64,000 nt of DNA, taken from positions 5,188-69,187 of the forward strand of contig JANNJM010000098.1 of the NCBI GenBank assembly GCA_031395645.1. Reading direction: 5' to 3'. The stretch is from SHZI01 sp031395645. Its GTDB lineage: Bacteria > Pseudomonadota > Gammaproteobacteria > Steroidobacterales > GCA-2729495. Shown here one piece after another: positions 38,149 through 46,921 of this stretch (position 1 is its first letter; the number at the start of each line of letters is the position of its first letter). Under the pieces are notes generated by a model, which saw only the letters and a list, made by a program, of their open reading frames with translations, was not told where the DNA came from and made no database searches. A program made the position numbers and the translations under genes.

Positions 38149-38160
38149 AGCCGCTCCTAC
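38107..38160. repeat. REPIN: two REP palindromes in inverted orientation
   Basis: GTAGGAGCGCCTTCAGGCGC + GATC (38107-38130) and its inverted counterpart GATCGCGGCTGAAGCCGCTC + CTAC (38137-38160), six bases apart. The two are the two subtypes seen in the window (GCC..GGC and GGC..GCC). The pair encodes the C-terminus of the preceding gene and ends 33 bases before the TGS-GTPase gene. Confidence 0.9.
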
Positions 38161-38193
38161 GGATCGCGCGCGGGCAGGTACAATTGCGGGCTG

Positions 38194-39246
38194 ATGCCCG
38201 CCAACCTCACCCCTGTCTACCGGAAAGCCGAAGAGGCCTACCGCAATGCCCGCGAGCCCGCGGACAAGCTCGAGCATCTCAAAGAGATGCTGCGGACTAT
38301 CCCGAAGCACAAGGGTACCGATCACCTCCAGGGCGACATCAAGCGCTGGATCAAGGAGATCACCGAAGAACTCGGTGCAGGCAGCAAGGGAGGCAAGAAG
38401 AAGGGCCCGGTCCACACCATCCGCCGCGAAGGGGCGGCCCAGATCGCCCTGCTCGGCGCCCCGAACGCCGGCAAGTCCCAGCTGCACGCCCAGCTGACGG
38501 GTTCAAAAGCAGACATCGGCCCCTACCCGTTTACGACCAAATTGCCGCAGCCGGGGATGATCCCGCTCGAAGACGTCTATTTTCAGCTCGTCGACCTGCC
38601 CCCCATTTCCAGCGACTACATCGAAGGCTGGATCGTGAATTCGCTGCAACCGGCGGACGGTGTGCTGCTGGTCGTCGACCTCAACGACCCGGCCTGTGCG
38701 GAGCACATTCAGGCAATCCTTCAGCAGCTCACGGAGCGCAAGATCGACCTGCACGGCTACTGGCCGGGCCTCAAGGGACCGAAACCTGAACCAGCGCCCG
38801 CGTTTGATGCGGACGGCGAAGAGATCATCGGCGACCCGTTTCGGATCTCGCTGCCCGCGATCCTCGTGGGCAACAAAAGCGACCTCGTCGCCGATCCGAC
38901 AGCGGAACTGCAGGTGCTGACTGAACTGCTCAAACTCGATTTCCCGACCATGCAGCTGTCAGCACTCACGGGTGCCGGCTGCGAGGCCGTGGCCCCGCTG
39001 CTGTTCAAGGCGTTGCAGATAGTTCGCGTGTACACGAAGCAGCCGGGCAAGCCGGCAGACACGAGCCGTCCCTTTACGCTCCGGCGCGGGCAAACGGTTC
39101 TCGACGTGGCCCACCAGGTGCACAAGGACATTGCATCGAGCCTGCGCTACGGCAAAATCTGGGGTACAGAGGCCTACGCCGGCCAGCAGGTCGGGCCCGA
39201 GCACGCACTCGCCGACAAGGACATCATCGAACTGCACATGAAGTAG
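38194..39246 (+). CDS. TGS-domain GTPase (Obg/DRG-like)
   Basis: 350-residue GTP-binding protein resembling archaeal/eukaryal DRG more than ObgE. Seen: an N-terminal helical and Lys-rich region with GSKGGKKKGP (about 67-76), P-loop GAPNAGKSQL (about 89), switch motif PYPFTTKLPQPG, VDLPP (G3), VGNKSDLV (G4) and a C-terminal TGS domain (TLRRGQTVLDVAHQVH, about 288-345). ATG at 38194 matches the family. The stop TAG is the first TAG of a REP palindrome. Likely ribosome-associated, by family. Confidence 0.88.
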   Translation: MPANLTPVYRKAEEAYRNAREPADKLEHLKEMLRTIPKHKGTDHLQGDIKRWIKEITEELGAGSKGGKKKGPVHTIRREGAAQIALLGAPNAGKSQLHAQLTGSKADIGPYPFTTKLPQPGMIPLEDVYFQLVDLPPISSDYIEGWIVNSLQPADGVLLVVDLNDPACAEHIQAILQQLTERKIDLHGYWPGLKGPKPEPAPAFDADGEEIIGDPFRISLPAILVGNKSDLVADPTAELQVLTELLKLDFPTMQLSALTGAGCEAVAPLLFKALQIVRVYTKQPGKPADTSRPFTLRRGQTVLDVAHQVHKDIASSLRYGKIWGTEAYAGQQVGPEHALADKDIIELHMK

Positions 39247-39266
39247 GAGCGCCTTCAGGCACGACC
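39243..39266. repeat. REP palindrome ending the TGS-GTPase gene
   Basis: GTAGGAGCGCCTTCAGGCAC followed by GACC. Its TAG (39244-39246) is the stop codon of the GTPase gene. It ends one base before the convergent GGDEF-EAL gene. Confidence 0.88.
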
Positions 39267-42071
39267 TCAGGCTGCGGACTGCGGCCGGGAGAATGCCGGC
39301 AGGCGATGCCGACCGGTTGCCGTTAGCGGATCATCCGGCGCATGGCCTTCCCAGAGCTGGGCACGCCGGTGCGCAAAGGGCGACGAAGCCAGCGCTTCCA
39401 GGGTCGTCGACGGGGCAAAAAGGAAGCCCTGCCCCGCTACGCAACCCAGTGCCAGCAGGGCTGCTACCTGATCTTCCTGTTCGATCCCCTCGGCCACGGT
39501 CTCCAGGCCCAGCGTCTCGCCAAGCATCACGACAGCGCGGGCCAGTTCCGGACCATCGCCAGTCTCGGTGAGCCGGCTGACAAACGAGCGATCGATTTTC
39601 AGGATATCGATCGGGAACCGGTGGAGGTACGAAAGCGACGAGTAGCCCGTCCCGAAGTCATCAATCGCCAGGCGCACGCCCAGTGACTTGAGCTCCTGCA
39701 GCCGGGCCAGATTGTCCTCAGTATTGTGCATGATCGTGCTTTCAGTCAGTTCGATCACGAGATTTCCGGGTTCTAGACCAGAGCATTTCAGAGCGCGGGC
39801 CACATCGGTAACCAGGTCTGCGTGCTGAAGGTGCCGTCCGGAAATATTCACGGCCACACGCAGCCCGGCGCCGCCGGCGATGGACGCCCGCCACTGACGC
39901 GCCAGGGTACAGGCCTCGACCAGCACCCAGCGCCCCAGCTCGATGACCAGTCCCGAATCCTCCGCAATGCTAATGAACCGGCCTGGCAGCAGGACACCGT
40001 GCTCCGGGTGACGCCAGCGCACCAGCGCCTCAACGCCCAGCAAGCCGCGAGTGCGGAGGTCTATCACGGGCTGGAATTCCAGGAAGAACTCTTCCCGCGC
40101 CAGCCCGCGACCGATGTCTTCCTCGATCCGCAGTCGTTCACGGAGCACCTCCTGCATGTGAGGCTGGAAGACGACATGGTGTCCCTTCCCTCCTGCCTTG
40201 GCGCTGTACATCGCGATATCAGCATTGCGAAGCAGCTCTTCGGTAGTGTCTTCCGGCCGGGAAAAGGTCACGCCGATGCTGGTAGCGAGGCGGACCTCGG
40301 CCCCGTCGAGCAGCAACGGCTCGGCAAACGATTCCGCAATGCTGACTGCCACTCGCTCGACGTCTGTGGCATCGGTGACACCCTCGAGCAGGATGGCAAA
40401 CTCGTCGCCGCCGAGGCGCGCCACAGTGTCGGCAGACCGGGTGCGCTGTACGAGGCGCTGGGCAGCAGCCTGCAGCAGGCGATCACCGGCGTCATGGCCG
40501 AGGGAATCGTTCACGTTCTTGAAGTCGTCGAGATCGAGAAACATTACGGCGATCTGCTGCTGGGTCCGTTGTGCAAGGGTCAGGGCATGGTCCACGCGAT
40601 TGCGAAACAGGCTGCGGTTGGCAAGTAACGTCAGCGGATCATGGAATGCCAGCTGCCGCAGCTGTTCCTCAAGGACCTTGCGCTCGCTGACGTCCCGGAA
40701 GTTGAGGGCCAGTCCAGCGATGGCTGGATCGTGCAGCAGGTTGCTGCCGACGCTTTCCAGCGTGAAGCGTTTCGCGCCGCTGGAAACCTGAACCTCCACC
40801 GGTCCGACGGCCCTACCCCGGCTCGCCGCTACCTCTGCGAGAAAGCCAGCCAGCCGATCCCGGTCTACATCCACCCACAGGTCAAGCAGGTTGCGCCCGA
40901 CCAGATCATCGGGCCGGAAGGCAAACGTGCGTTCCGCCGCTGGCGAGGCAAAGCGCAGGCGTCCGTCGATATCGACGATAACGATCACGTCGGAGGAGTT
41001 GCGGATGAGGGATGCGTACCGGGCTTCAACCAGACCGGCCGCCCGCTGTTCACGCAGCAGCGCATCGTCGCGGAAAATGACGCCCTGGCGCACCATCAGG
41101 AGCATGGTCAGGACAAAGATGATCATCGTCATGATCGTGGCGGGGTCACTCACATCACCGCGAGTAAAGTAGACCAGCACCAGGAACGACACGAGCATGG
41201 CTACGTAGGGCAGTCCCTGGACCAGCACATTGTCCAGTGTGTCGGCCGATCTGGTGTCCCGCGCAGGGCCACGCAACTGCTCCCTGGCTGCAGCACCGAG
41301 GACGATGTAGCAGGAGAGATAGACGGCGTCGGAGAGGCCTCCTGGCAGGTAGCTGCCCGTCACTTTCGACAGCGCCCAGACAATATCGGCAACGAACATG
41401 GTCGCGAAACCAAGCGTGAGCAACACGAGCGTACGACGTCGGAGCGGCCCGCCACCGCCCGCGATCAGAAGCATGCCGAAGGCCATCACCATCAGGCAGT
41501 TAAGCCCGATGTAGGTCTGCGTGAGAGCGTACTTCAGGACATCGGTCTCGCCCCCGGCCGCGGCCGGCCTGATCACGAAAAACCAGAAGAACGCGCCAAA
41601 GCCCAGCACCAGAATGGTCCCGTCGAGGGTGAGGCGGCCCCAGGGAACGCGCAGCGAGGCGGCACGAATCACCGTGAGTACGGCTGCAAAGACCAGCGGG
41701 TAGAACGCCAGGAAGAACACGTCGCCCACCGAAGGGAACGGATCGCGATCGAAGAGCCAGTACGTGGAGTTCAGCAGGTTCCCGACGCAATAGACCCCAA
41801 GCGCGGTGGCCAGTAACCACCAGGTTCGTCGCACTGAGGCGTCTTCGGCGCTCCGCGCGGCGGCCGCGCAGAGGACCACCGTCGCGACGCAGGCCAGTGA
41901 ATCAGAGTAGAGGTTGAAGACCTCCAGGGCCCGGCCACCGTCCGCGTCAATGACGGTCAGGAGAATGGCGAGCAGCACGTAGACAGCCAGCGCCACAGCA
42001 AGCCAGCCCGTCCAGGTCGCGACGAAGGGCTGGCGCACGCTTGATTCGGTCTCCGCAAACCCTGACGGCAT
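39267..42071 (-). CDS. Membrane-bound PAS-GGDEF-EAL protein (cyclic-di-GMP synthesis and breakdown)
   Basis: 934 residues. N-terminal part with about nine hydrophobic segments (20-330), a PAS domain (about 350-470, RNSSDVIVIVDIDGRLRF), GGDEF domain with intact RLGGDEFAILLE (about 552) and EAL domain with intact GVEALVRWRHPEHG (about 668) and IDDFGTGYSSL (about 795). Both catalytic signatures are complete, so it may be bifunctional, with the membrane and PAS parts as sensors. It stands alone between a REP and a PhoX-like gene. No PilZ or other effector is nearby. Confidence 0.93.
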   Translation of the reverse strand: MPSGFAETESSVRQPFVATWTGWLAVALAVYVLLAILLTVIDADGGRALEVFNLYSDSLACVATVVLCAAAARSAEDASVRRTWWLLATALGVYCVGNLLNSTYWLFDRDPFPSVGDVFFLAFYPLVFAAVLTVIRAASLRVPWGRLTLDGTILVLGFGAFFWFFVIRPAAAGGETDVLKYALTQTYIGLNCLMVMAFGMLLIAGGGGPLRRRTLVLLTLGFATMFVADIVWALSKVTGSYLPGGLSDAVYLSCYIVLGAAAREQLRGPARDTRSADTLDNVLVQGLPYVAMLVSFLVLVYFTRGDVSDPATIMTMIIFVLTMLLMVRQGVIFRDDALLREQRAAGLVEARYASLIRNSSDVIVIVDIDGRLRFASPAAERTFAFRPDDLVGRNLLDLWVDVDRDRLAGFLAEVAASRGRAVGPVEVQVSSGAKRFTLESVGSNLLHDPAIAGLALNFRDVSERKVLEEQLRQLAFHDPLTLLANRSLFRNRVDHALTLAQRTQQQIAVMFLDLDDFKNVNDSLGHDAGDRLLQAAAQRLVQRTRSADTVARLGGDEFAILLEGVTDATDVERVAVSIAESFAEPLLLDGAEVRLATSIGVTFSRPEDTTEELLRNADIAMYSAKAGGKGHHVVFQPHMQEVLRERLRIEEDIGRGLAREEFFLEFQPVIDLRTRGLLGVEALVRWRHPEHGVLLPGRFISIAEDSGLVIELGRWVLVEACTLARQWRASIAGGAGLRVAVNISGRHLQHADLVTDVARALKCSGLEPGNLVIELTESTIMHNTEDNLARLQELKSLGVRLAIDDFGTGYSSLSYLHRFPIDILKIDRSFVSRLTETGDGPELARAVVMLGETLGLETVAEGIEQEDQVAALLALGCVAGQGFLFAPSTTLEALASSPFAHRRAQLWEGHAPDDPLTATGRHRLPAFSRPQSAA

Positions 42072-42189
42072 CTCGACTTGCGCTCACAATCGGCGGACAA
42101 GACCGCAACCCACCTACAGGAAGTCGGCCCGGAACCGTCAGACTTGAGCAGAGGCGGGCAAAACGCTGCGAACTGCGTCACGCCACACG

Positions 42190-43845
42190 CTACAGGCCTG
42201 TTGGTATCAAGAGTGCCGGGCGAATTGTCTCGGCCTGTTCGCCCGAAAGGAGCAGCAACTGGCTCGCCTCGACCAGGTTACGAGCGCCGCCAACCGGTCC
42301 GTCGGTGACCCCATGCGCCTGGACGTTGACGAGCAGCAGAATCTCTCCAGGCGCGCGCCCCAGTAGTTGCGTCACGTCAACGATCCCGGACGATTCCCAG
42401 GCGCCGACCTCGCCGGCCTTGCTGTCGGAGCTACCGTTGGGCACGGCGCGACGGTCGATGATGGCAATCCGGCCGGGTGACAAACCACCCGCAGGATCCA
42501 GAGACCAGACAGACGCTTCGCGCCCTGAAACAGCGCCAAACCTGGCGCGCTTCGTGGCCCGGTCTTCCTGCACGTAGATCAGACCATTGCTTGCCCACAC
42601 CAGGTTGTCCGGACTGCGCAGGCCGCGGTCACCTGTATCGTCGCTGTCGTAGAACAGCCGGACCCGCGCCTGCGCCGCGAGGCTGCCAGCAGGGTCCGGG
42701 CCGAACCGGATATCAATCAGGTAGACGTTACCCCAGTCGTCAGCCGGATACTGGCCACCGTGTCCGGTGGAAGTGAACACTACCTGCGTGCCGTTGCGGG
42801 GATTCGTATGCAGGTCCTCCGGCCGCGAGAACATGAAAGCACCCAGCGCCTCGGCATGCCGCCTCAGTTCCGGATCGTTGAAATAGCCGGCGTCATCGGT
42901 CTCATGGCCGGGCTTGCCGTCCGTGGTCCGCGTCGCCAGGGGCACAAACCGACCCATCCGCTCCGTGCCGGAGCCGAACCACTGGTGGGGAGTCCGGTCT
43001 CCGTTGGCCGCCACCCAGACGTGCAGCTGCCCGCGAGCCAGACCATTGCGCTCAACAAAGGTGCCACCCGGGATCTTCCGGCCGATCCACAGGTAGAGCG
43101 GTGCGCGACCGAACTCGAGGTCGTCGCCCAACAAAAGCGCCACGTGGCCATCAGGCCGGGAGCCGTCCGGTGTACTCAGGGCTGTGCTGTTCTCCCAGGA
43201 GCCGCGGCCCAGCTCCGGCAGCGCCCACAGCGTCTGCGCATCGACATCCAGTGCGTAGATCGTGCCGCCGTGCGGATGTCCTTCCGTCCGGGTCACTTCC
43301 TCGTGGGCCATGACGAGGCGATCTGCAAAGCCGTACTCGCCGGCAGACCAGCCCGACGCCGAGCAGAAGGACTCCAGGCCAGCAGTGCCGCGGCCCTTAG
43401 TCTCGCTGAGCTGGGCCGGGTCCACCACGATCCGGCCGGCGCGGTCGCGGACTTCCCGATAGGCGAGGCTGGCCGACGTGATCTGTCGGGTCCGGCGGTC
43501 CATCCGGAAGCGGGTGATGCGGGATCCGGTGAGTGCCGTGCCGTTGGCCAGGCGATAGCTCCGACCCTCGCTGGCCTCGAGCTCGTGAGTCACGAACAGG
43601 TCCATGGACCCCGGGTCTTTGGCCGGGAAGGCCACCATGCCGTCCAGCACACCGGGGGGACGGTAGTCGCCTACCGTTTCGCCCGTAGCGAAGAGCACGT
43701 ACGACGAAAACCCGGCGCCGGCTACGGGGACGAGCATGGGCCTCGGAGCCGCTGAAACACCGGCGGCACCGCCCCCGCCGTTGCAACCTCCCAAGACCAG
43801 ACCGGCGGCAAGCAGAGCACTGACGGCCCATCCGCAAATATCCAT
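42190..43845 (-). CDS. PhoX/DUF839-family lipoprotein
   Basis: 551 residues with a lipobox signal (AAGLVLGGCNGGGG) and a beta-propeller-like body of the PhoX (DUF839) alkaline-phosphatase family: LFVTHELEASEG (about 86), GGTIYALD, MFSRPEDLHTNPRNG and LRSPDNLVWA. Calcium/iron-binding Glu and Asp of PhoX are plausible in EDLHTNP and SPDNL. It is related to the PEP-CTERM protein at 56845-58416 (shared SRPED..NPR and DVTQLLGR/DVTSILGR). ATG 43845 gives a normal lipoprotein signal; a TTG at 43863 adds six residues. Activity is not proven by sequence. Confidence 0.75.
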   Translation of the reverse strand: MDICGWAVSALLAAGLVLGGCNGGGGAAGVSAAPRPMLVPVAGAGFSSYVLFATGETVGDYRPPGVLDGMVAFPAKDPGSMDLFVTHELEASEGRSYRLANGTALTGSRITRFRMDRRTRQITSASLAYREVRDRAGRIVVDPAQLSETKGRGTAGLESFCSASGWSAGEYGFADRLVMAHEEVTRTEGHPHGGTIYALDVDAQTLWALPELGRGSWENSTALSTPDGSRPDGHVALLLGDDLEFGRAPLYLWIGRKIPGGTFVERNGLARGQLHVWVAANGDRTPHQWFGSGTERMGRFVPLATRTTDGKPGHETDDAGYFNDPELRRHAEALGAFMFSRPEDLHTNPRNGTQVVFTSTGHGGQYPADDWGNVYLIDIRFGPDPAGSLAAQARVRLFYDSDDTGDRGLRSPDNLVWASNGLIYVQEDRATKRARFGAVSGREASVWSLDPAGGLSPGRIAIIDRRAVPNGSSDSKAGEVGAWESSGIVDVTQLLGRAPGEILLLVNVQAHGVTDGPVGGARNLVEASQLLLLSGEQAETIRPALLIPTGL

Positions 43846-43973
43846 CTGTATCGGAACTTTCAAATCGCGTTACCAACGCCGGCACGGCAAAGGATGCCCG
43901 AGTTTACGCCGCGTTTGTTTGTCTCCGCGGGCCGCTACACTACTTCACCCTTTGCCCCCGGCCCCCGCTGTTC

Positions 43974-44951
43974 ATGCGCATTCTGCTCGCTCCGATGGAG
44001 GGCCTCCTCGACCACCTCCTGCGCGACACGCTGACGCGCCTGGACAGTGCCGCGGACGTCGGCAGCGGCATCGATGCCTGCGTTACCGAATTCATTCGCA
44101 TTACCAACACATTGCTACCTGCCCACAGGCTCTATCGCGTCGTTCCGGAGCTCCGGCACGGGGGGCGCACGCCGTCAGGCGTACCGGTGCGCGTGCAACT
44201 GCTGGGTTCAGATCCGGGGTGCCTGGCGGAAAACGCCGCCCACTTAGCGACACTCGGCGCGTTAGGCGTCGACCTCAACTTTGGCTGCCCGACCAAGCTC
44301 GTCAATCGCCACGGCGGGGGCGCGGCGCTGCTCCGGGACCCCGACCTGATGCGGAACATCGTCCGGGCCGTGCGCCAGGCCGTGCCCGCCGGGATACCCG
44401 TTACCGCAAAAATGCGCCTGGGCTACGACACACCTGACCGGGCGCTGGAGTGTGCCGCGGCACTGGTCGATGGCGGCGCTGCCGAAATCGTCGTGCACGC
44501 CCGTACCCGGACGGACGGCTACCGGCCGCCGGCGTACTGGGAGTGGATTGCCAGGATTCGCGAGCACGTGGCCATTCCCGTCATAGCCAATGGCGAAATC
44601 TGGAACGTCGACGATGCGCGTCGCTGCCGCGCGATCTCCGGCTGCGACGACCTGATGCTGGGCCGCGGTGTGGTGGCCAATCCGGCGTTGGCGCTGATGA
44701 TCCGCGGTGACCGGGAGGCGGGCTTCCCGTGGCCTGAGATGTGGCAGATGCTGCGGCACTTCTGGGTCGCGATCGAGCTGCACGTCCCCACGCGCTTTCG
44801 CCACGGTCGCCTGAAGCAGTGGCTGCTGCATCTGGGCCGGCACTATCCCGAGGCGGAGGAGCCGTTCGACCGGATTCGGCGTCTCGTCAGGCCGGATGAC
44901 ATTGACAGGGCGCTCTTCCTGGTGCGCGACATTCGTCCCGTGAACCTCTAG
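43974..44951 (+). CDS. dusC: tRNA-dihydrouridine(16) synthase
   Basis: FMN enzyme reducing U16 of tRNAs. The 325-residue protein begins ILLAPMEGLLDHLLRD, contains the catalytic Cys in VDLNFGCPTKLVNRHGGGAA (about residue 100), AKMRLGYD, IVVHARTRTDGYRPPAYWEW (DusC-type) and VIANGEIWNVDDA. DusA and DusB have different loops, so DusC is favoured. The gene stands alone, with convergent genes on its right (25-base gap). Confidence 0.92.
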   Translation: MRILLAPMEGLLDHLLRDTLTRLDSAADVGSGIDACVTEFIRITNTLLPAHRLYRVVPELRHGGRTPSGVPVRVQLLGSDPGCLAENAAHLATLGALGVDLNFGCPTKLVNRHGGGAALLRDPDLMRNIVRAVRQAVPAGIPVTAKMRLGYDTPDRALECAAALVDGGAAEIVVHARTRTDGYRPPAYWEWIARIREHVAIPVIANGEIWNVDDARRCRAISGCDDLMLGRGVVANPALALMIRGDREAGFPWPEMWQMLRHFWVAIELHVPTRFRHGRLKQWLLHLGRHYPEAEEPFDRIRRLVRPDDIDRALFLVRDIRPVNL

Positions 44952-44976
44952 GCGATTGCCGGCTGCAGGGCGCCAG

Positions 44977-46920
44977 CTATGACCTGGCAATCAGCGCCCC
45001 GCCATTGTGTGCGCCGTTATTCCCCGCCGCCAGCAGCGGCCCCGCAGTCGGCATCGGGACATTCGGGCGATAGCGCTGTCGCGCCAGGTTGATGATCCGG
45101 TTGAGCAGTTCGGGAAAGGCCAGGCCGGCAGCCTCGGCCGCCATGGAGAAGGATTCGCCTTCTGCGAGGACCCCATCAACCTCGACTTCGAGGACGAGGG
45201 GCTCACCAAAGGGCGAAAGGCGGATATTGACGACGGCATAGTCGCGGCACGCGCAGGCCCGAAACGCCTCGAGCGCGGCGGAGCGTACGGACTTCTCGAA
45301 CTCTGGCCTGAGCACGGCAGGGCATGCCTTTCCCTGCCTGTTGGGCAGGACTTCCACCAGCGGAAGGCAATCGGCAGCAGCGTTGCCAAGGATCGCGACG
45401 TCGAATTCGCGGCCCTCCACATACGGTTCGACTACGGCGTCCTGATCATTGCTGGCGGCCACCACACGCAGTGTCGTATCCAGTTGCTCCCGGTCGCGGG
45501 CGATTCGCAGCTTGTAGTGCGTCGCTATGCGCGGCTTCACGACTACGGGGTACGTCAGCCCTCTGTACTCGTCCCTGGAGCCGCCGAAAACGCGACCATC
45601 CGGCGTTGCTATGCCAGCCACACGCAGCAGGACTTTTGTCACCACCCGGTCCATGGAAACAATCAGGCCGCGCTGTGCCGGGCCGGTGTATGGGATGCCG
45701 GACATTTCCAGCATCGCAGGGACGTGAGCGGCCGACGCGTCGCCCTGGATTCCGTGCGAAAGGTTGAGCACGATGCCACCGGGTTGCTGGTTCATTGGGT
45801 CTGGCGGCATGAAGTTACTGAGCTTGGACAGAAGTGCCATGTCGCCTTCAAAGACCTCCACCGTATGCCCGCTCTTGCGCAGGCTGTCCGCGATTCTCCG
45901 CACGGTTCGTCGTCGGTAGCCGCCACTGCTTGGCAAACCCAGCCGACCAATGACCCCGTTGTTCCGGTAGTTCCTGACGACCGCGATACGCAGGGCCGCC
46001 GTTGTCGAATGCAGCCGCGGCAAGGCAATGTCAGCAAGTCTCGCATCCCAGTCCTGGAGCAAGCGCAGGTCCAGGAATTCCGAAATCAGGATGATGCCAA
46101 TTAGCTGCGTCAGGACCAGTTCCGGGAATGCGATGGCGATATCCCGCAGGAGCGGGATCTGGCTGATGACGGTCAGCACGAGAGCGATGCCAATTGTCGC
46201 CACCATGCGCGAGAGTGCGCTCAGGCCGCTTTCCTGATCCATGGTCTTCGCGATGTCCTCAGCCACGAGGCCCAGCACAATGACCGGAAAGAATGCGACT
46301 CCCCAGAGCAGGTCAGAATTCAGCACTGGGGCAACGAGAAGCACGCAGAGCAGCAACAGGACCGCTATGCTCATCAATACAGCCACGCGGGCGAAATACG
46401 TCAGCCGCATGGCAACAAGCCCCGGCCGGATGACGATCACCAGCGTCACCATCGCGGCGATGAGCAGCAGGGAGGGCAGCAGCCCGCTCTGCTGGAATCC
46501 GACCGAGATAAGGATCGATCGAAAGCCGATCAGGCGTAGCCCCAGTGTCATGCGTGCGAGGGCAATCAGGACGGCACCGGTCGGCAGAAACAGCAGGTAG
46601 AGGATACGATCGCGATCGGCTGGAGGAATACTCTGCAATGACAGTATGCGGCTGAGTTCGTGGCCGATCGACGGCAGTAGCGTGCCGCTCATGCCCGGGC
46701 TGAGGATGCCGGGCAGTGCCAGGGTGCGCAGGGCCACGCTGATCAGCGGGAGCAGAGCGAGCGCCAGCAACAGGAACAGTTCGCCCCGGGACAGGTTGCC
46801 CTTGGGCCGCAACCAGGAAGTGGTCGGGGCGGGCACGGGCATTGCTGCCATGTAGGCACGAAATTCCCCAGCCCTGTCGGCCGCTGTCCGGCGGAACTGG
46901 ACCCAGCCGTGGGGCTGCAT
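44977..46920 (-). CDS. 7TM (transglutaminase-associated) module fused to a divergent D-Ala-D-Ala-ligase-like ATP-grasp domain
   Basis: 647 residues. Residues about 20-290 match the 7TM module usually fused to an inactive transglutaminase (LLPSIGHELSRIL, then several hydrophobic helices). Residues about 330-630 form an ATP-grasp domain resembling Ddl (YPVVVKPRIATHYKLRI, VVEPYVEGREFDVAILG, and VLEVEVDGVL). Two metal-ligand positions differ from Ddl: the Asp strand reads VVNIRL and the Glu-x-Asn strand reads EVE. ATG 46920 lies one base past the stop of the upstream HlyD-fusion gene. Likely a membrane-bound peptide/amide-bond ligase or a pseudo-ligase. Last gene of a four-gene minus-strand operon. 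Confidence 0.72.
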   Translation of the reverse strand: MQPHGWVQFRRTAADRAGEFRAYMAAMPVPAPTTSWLRPKGNLSRGELFLLLALALLPLISVALRTLALPGILSPGMSGTLLPSIGHELSRILSLQSIPPADRDRILYLLFLPTGAVLIALARMTLGLRLIGFRSILISVGFQQSGLLPSLLLIAAMVTLVIVIRPGLVAMRLTYFARVAVLMSIAVLLLLCVLLVAPVLNSDLLWGVAFFPVIVLGLVAEDIAKTMDQESGLSALSRMVATIGIALVLTVISQIPLLRDIAIAFPELVLTQLIGIILISEFLDLRLLQDWDARLADIALPRLHSTTAALRIAVVRNYRNNGVIGRLGLPSSGGYRRRTVRRIADSLRKSGHTVEVFEGDMALLSKLSNFMPPDPMNQQPGGIVLNLSHGIQGDASAAHVPAMLEMSGIPYTGPAQRGLIVSMDRVVTKVLLRVAGIATPDGRVFGGSRDEYRGLTYPVVVKPRIATHYKLRIARDREQLDTTLRVVAASNDQDAVVEPYVEGREFDVAILGNAAADCLPLVEVLPNRQGKACPAVLRPEFEKSVRSAALEAFRACACRDYAVVNIRLSPFGEPLVLEVEVDGVLAEGESFSMAAEAAGLAFPELLNRIINLARQRYRPNVPMPTAGPLLAAGNNGAHNGGALIARS

Positions 46921-46921
46921 C

